DNA of 34,179 nucleotides. Source: Collimonas sp. OK412 (lineage in GTDB: Bacteria; Pseudomonadota; Gammaproteobacteria; Burkholderiales; Burkholderiaceae_D). This document shows, piece by piece, positions 31,116 to 34,179 of this stretch (positions are counted from its first letter, which is position 1; each line of letters starts with the position of its first letter). The translations under genes and the position numbers were made by a program. The stretch covers positions 1 to 34,179 of the forward strand of contig NZ_FOLC01000037.1 in NCBI RefSeq assembly GCF_900112135.1, written 5' to 3'. The notes below the pieces were generated by a model, which had not been told where the DNA came from, made no database searches, and was given only the letters and a program-made list of their open reading frames with translations.

Positions 31116-32897
31116 TCAGGTCAGCGCCGAGGTGACTTTCAAGACTTCTTCCACCGTGGTGACGCCTTCCAGGACTTTCAGCGCGCCCGCCAGGCGCAGG
31201 GGTTTCATGCCATCGCTGATGCTCTGCTGCTTCAGCGCATGGATGTCGGTTTCGGTCTGGATCAGTTTGGAGAACGGCTGGGTCACGGTCAGCAGCTCGT
31301 ACAGGCCGGTGCGTCCGCGGTAGCCGGTCTGGCGGCATTCCGGGCAGCCGACCGGATGGTAGACGTTGGCCGGCTTGGGCACGTTCCAGTTTTCCACCAG
31401 CGTGGCCCAGACGTCGTCGGCGACCTGGCCGTCGGGGCTCTTGCAATGGGTGCAGAGCGTGCGCACCAGGCGCTGCGCCATGATGCCGATCAAGGTGGTT
31501 TCCAGCAGGTAGTAGGGCACGCCCAGTTCCAGCAGGCGCATCACGGCCGACGGCGCGTCGTTGGTATGCAGGGTCGACAGCACCAGGTGGCCGGTGAGGG
31601 CGGCCTGGATCGCCATTTCGGCGGTTTCCAGGTCACGGATTTCGCCCACCATGATGATGTCCGGATCCTGCCGCATCAGGGCCCGCACGCCGTCGGCGAA
31701 AGTCAGGTCGATGCCATGGTTGACCTGCATCTGGTTGAACGAAGCTTCCACCATTTCGATCGGGTCTTCCACCGAACAGACATTCACCTCGGAAGTGGCG
31801 AGCGCCTTGAGCGTGGTGTACAGCGTCGTGGTCTTGCCGGAGCCGGTGGGGCCGGTCACCAGGATGATGCCGTGCGGGCGCTTGGTCAGCGCATCCCAGC
31901 GCAAGGCGTCGTCGACCGGAAAACCCAGTTCCGGCAAGGTCTTGACCACCACCTCCGGATCGAAAATCCGCATCACCAGTTTCTCGCCGAAGGCAGTCGG
32001 CAGGGTAGACAGACGCAGCTCGATTTCCTGGCCGCCGGCGGTGCGGGTCTTGATGCGGCCGTCCTGCGGCCGGCGCTTTTCGATCACGTCCATCCGTCCC
32101 AGCAGCTTGATGCGCGCGGTCATGGCGATCATGACTACCGCCGGCACCTGGTACACCTGGTGCAAGACGCCGTCGATGCGGAAGCGGATGGCGCTGAAGT
32201 CGCGCTTGGGTTCCATGTGGATGTCGGAAGCGCGCTGCTCAAACGCGTACTGCCACAGCCAGTCGACGATGTTGACGATGTGCTGGTCGTTGGCGTCGAC
32301 CTGCTTGTTCGACTTGCCGAGCTCCACCAGCTGCTCGAAGTTGTTGCGCAGCGCCAGTTCCTGGCCGCCTGATTTATGGGCGCTCTTGATCGATTTCGCC
32401 AGCGTGAAGAACTGCGTGATGTATTGCGTGATATCGAGCGGATTGGCGATCACCAGGCGGATATTGCGGCGCGAAATCTTGGCGATTTCCGCTTGCCATT
32501 CGGTGCGGAACGGCTCGGCGGTGGCGATCACCAGGTCGGTCAGGCTCAGTTCGACCGGCAGGATATTGAAGCGGGTGGCGTAGCTGGCGGACATGACATC
32601 GGCCACCTTGGCGAAATCGATCTTGAGCGGATCGATCCGGTAGAACGGCATCTGCACCTGGCGCGCCAGCCACTCGGTCAGCCATTCGAGGGTGATGGCG
32701 CGATGCGGCGGCAGCGCCGACTGGCGCTTGCACTGGGCCACCGCGTTGAGCGGATGGATCGCGATCGGAGCGTTGCGGAAAATGCCTTGCGCCTGGGTAT
32801 AGAAGGCTTTGACGTCGTTCTTGTCGACCGTGCCGTCGTTCAGCAGCCAGGTGAAGATCTGCTGCAGGTCTAGTATTTTGGGTGGTGCAGTGTTCAT
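31116..32897 (-). CDS. GspE/PulE/PilB-family secretion or pilus ATPase
   Basis: A 593-residue hexameric ATPase that drives assembly in type II secretion or type IV pilus machines at the inner-membrane face. Order: N-terminal T2SSE_N-like region (about 60-160), then the core with SDIHMEPKRDFSAIRFRIDG, Walker A GPTGSGKT (349-356), Asp box (VEDPIE), Walker B (DPDIIMVGEIRD, 411-422), His box (STLHTNDA) and a zinc-finger of Cys482, Cys485, Cys518 and Cys521. No GspF/PilC or other pilus genes are near, so it is a solitary member whose partner system lies elsewhere. The spermidine-synthase-like gene upstream on the same strand may be co-transcribed. Confidence 0.93.
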   Translation of the reverse strand: MNTAPPKILDLQQIFTWLLNDGTVDKNDVKAFYTQAQGIFRNAPIAIHPLNAVAQCKRQSALPPHRAITLEWLTEWLARQVQMPFYRIDPLKIDFAKVADVMSASYATRFNILPVELSLTDLVIATAEPFRTEWQAEIAKISRRNIRLVIANPLDITQYITQFFTLAKSIKSAHKSGGQELALRNNFEQLVELGKSNKQVDANDQHIVNIVDWLWQYAFEQRASDIHMEPKRDFSAIRFRIDGVLHQVYQVPAVVMIAMTARIKLLGRMDVIEKRRPQDGRIKTRTAGGQEIELRLSTLPTAFGEKLVMRIFDPEVVVKTLPELGFPVDDALRWDALTKRPHGIILVTGPTGSGKTTTLYTTLKALATSEVNVCSVEDPIEMVEASFNQMQVNHGIDLTFADGVRALMRQDPDIIMVGEIRDLETAEMAIQAALTGHLVLSTLHTNDAPSAVMRLLELGVPYYLLETTLIGIMAQRLVRTLCTHCKSPDGQVADDVWATLVENWNVPKPANVYHPVGCPECRQTGYRGRTGLYELLTVTQPFSKLIQTETDIHALKQQSISDGMKPLRLAGALKVLEGVTTVEEVLKVTSALT

Positions 32898-32950
32898 TGC
32901 GATGGAAGTATCGATTGGTTGAGCAGCATGGGTTGGTCCAGCCTAGCCTG

Positions 32951-33787
32951 TTACTGCGGCGAATGCCAGGCTTTCAAGCCGTTGACCCAGGATTTGGCAG
33001 GCAGCTTGGTGGCTGCGGTAATTTCGGCGGCGCGTTCATACAAGGCGCTGAAATCTACCGGCGGGGTTTTCTTGAAAGCGATGGCGATGACATTGCCTTC
33101 ATGGACTTCAGGCAGGCACCAGACATCGTCGAAAGCGAACATCATGGCTTTCAGGTTCTTGGCATAGCTGGGGTGGTCGCCGAACAGGTTGACGGTCATG
33201 ATGCCGTCGTCCTTCAGGCAAGCCGCGCAAGCGCTGTAGAACTCGGGCGTGTCGAGCACCGGGCCGCGCGCGGTGGCGTCGTACAGGTCGACCTGCAGGG
33301 CGTCGATGCTGCCGTGGTTGAGCGGGTCCATGACAAAATCCATGGCGTCCATCTCGAGCACCGACAGCCGCTCATCGTCGGGCGGCAGCTTGAACATGGA
33401 GGCGCAGATCGCCAGCACAGACGGGTTCAGCTCAATCGCGGTGACGCGCGCGGCGGGGAACTGGCGGTAGCTGAACTTGGTCAGCGCCGCGGTGCCCAGG
33501 CCCAGCTGCACGATGTGCTGCGGCTCCGGGTTGAACAGCATCCAGGCCATCATTTGCTGGGCGTACTCGAGCTCCGGCCAGTCCGGCTTGCGCAGCCGCA
33601 TCGCGCCTTGCACCCACTCGGTGCCGAAATGCAGGAAGCGCACGCCGTCCTGCTCGGACAGCGTAACCGGCGCAAACTTGGGTTTGCGCGGCGGTTTTGG
33701 CGTGTCTTTTTTTGCAACTTCGGAACGTTTGCGCGGGCCATCCATGCGGTTGGCGTCGGCTTCTATGGATTTGCGTTTGATCAGCAT
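32951..33787 (-). CDS. Spermidine-synthase-like methyltransferase-fold protein
   Basis: A 278-residue cytoplasmic protein from the ATG at 33787 (an upstream frame to 33847 and a later ATG at 33745 are alternatives; no strong Shine-Dalgarno exists). After a Lys/Pro-rich leader come the Rossmann-fold motifs of the polyamine aminopropyltransferase family: HIVQLGLGTAALTKF, ARVTAIELNPSVL, LEMDAMDFV and DALQVDLYDA. Many such proteins in Burkholderiales are annotated spermidine synthase but lack parts of the polyamine site, so the reaction is uncertain. 53 bp separate it from the GspE-type gene downstream. Confidence 0.82.
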   Translation of the reverse strand: MLIKRKSIEADANRMDGPRKRSEVAKKDTPKPPRKPKFAPVTLSEQDGVRFLHFGTEWVQGAMRLRKPDWPELEYAQQMMAWMLFNPEPQHIVQLGLGTAALTKFSYRQFPAARVTAIELNPSVLAICASMFKLPPDDERLSVLEMDAMDFVMDPLNHGSIDALQVDLYDATARGPVLDTPEFYSACAACLKDDGIMTVNLFGDHPSYAKNLKAMMFAFDDVWCLPEVHEGNVIAIAFKKTPPVDFSALYERAAEITAATKLPAKSWVNGLKAWHSPQ

Positions 33788-33872
33788 TAGATAAATAAAT
33801 AGCGTCAGGTAAAAATGTAGGGCAATGATACCGTGCCCCGGCGGCAACTAGCGCTAAATATTGTCTGGCTAT

Positions 33873-34179
33873 TTAAGCGCGGCGGGCATACATGGAATTG
33901 AGCCGTTTATCGTCGCCGCGATACACGGCGCGGTAGCGCAGGTAGCCTTGCCCCTCAACATGCTTGCGCCAACCCTCGCCACCCAGTTTTTCGATGAATC
34001 CGGCATAGGAATCATGCACCATGTCGTCGTAAAAGCCCCCAACCGTGGGAGATACTTTTATCTTCTGGATCGAGCGATAGATCTCTACGACATTCTCGCT
34101 GTAACGATCTCGCCCAAACCGATCCTCTGTATCCCTGCGCCATAGCCGCGTCATCATGTCGATCTGGTCGGCGAATACC
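33873..34179 (-). CDS. 3' part of a gene resembling a T6SS lipase effector (Tle-like)
   Basis: The frame is open from the right edge (codons for VFADQID precede the first ATG at 34157), so this is the C-terminal part of a longer protein. Its end has VHDSYAGF, then an Arg/Lys-rich stretch and GQGYLRYRAVYRGDD. The pattern VHDS.A.F followed by LRYR..Y.G is one I associate with the C-terminal part of type VI secretion lipase effectors of the Tle/DUF2235 and related families, where the His of VHDS is catalytic. That is memory of a pattern, not a search. The rest lies outside the window. An unknown protein is the alternative. Confidence 0.5.
   Translation of the reverse strand, partial: VFADQIDMMTRLWRRDTEDRFGRDRYSENVVEIYRSIQKIKVSPTVGGFYDDMVHDSYAGFIEKLGGEGWRKHVEGQGYLRYRAVYRGDDKRLNSMYARRA

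Overview
The window looks like chromosomal DNA of a GC-rich betaproteobacterium of the family Oxalobacteraceae; Collimonas or a close relative is my best guess. This rests on protein flavour and gene content (MexEF-like pump, PPi-type phosphofructokinase with a class I aldolase, BON lipoproteins, small Burkholderiales-type proteins) and on a repeat-rich intergenic element at the left end. No database search was made, so the genus is an inference. There is one tRNA, no rRNA, no CRISPR array, no prophage and no complete insertion sequence.

Layout. 1-498: non-coding, with a long imperfect inverted repeat, a telomere-like (AACCCC)4 tract and the terminator of the first gene. 499-2353: a NemR-like TetR regulator and an Old Yellow Enzyme reductase, with a shared 12-bp operator candidate before each gene. 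2653-3897: an MFS exporter. 4078-10005: a complete tripartite RND efflux operon (adaptor, pump, outer-membrane channel), with a divergent TetR gene (10438-11061). 11217-11920: a stand-alone IS5-type DNA-binding domain gene, then tRNA-Lys(CTT) with promoter and terminator.

12029-15163 is an island of very small, mostly envelope-directed genes: a collagen-like lipoprotein, two BON-domain lipoproteins, a GTGA-overlapping pair of short genes, a 25-residue membrane peptide and several unknowns. 15209-16789 is a periplasmic S41/PDZ protease. 16922-17076 has the layout of an undescribed small RNA (promoter-like boxes, two hairpins, intrinsic terminator). 17172-19503 holds an acyltransferase and an XRE-cupin/GNAT pair. 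19726-22476 is a sigma-factor (DUF6596 type)/YCII/VOC/VOC gene run.

22502-24325 encodes an exported protein with 11 MORN repeats fused to a legumain/caspase-fold C13 peptidase domain, divergent from two tandem Crp/Fnr-type regulators (24570-26192). A glycine-zipper lipoprotein and OsmC follow (envelope and peroxide stress). 27252-29531 carries a convergent pair acting at the fructose-1,6-bisphosphate node. 29613-30719 is an orphan periplasmic binding protein. 31116-33787 is a GspE/PilB-type ATPase with a spermidine-synthase-like gene upstream. The right edge cuts a gene whose C-terminus resembles T6SS Tle-type lipases.

The common theme is defence against toxic compounds and envelope stress: electrophile reduction, drug efflux, envelope lipoproteins, periplasmic proteolysis and peroxide removal. 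The best candidates for something undescribed are the sRNA-like locus at 16.9-17.1 kb, the MORN-C13 protein with its Crp/Fnr neighbours, and the small-protein island.
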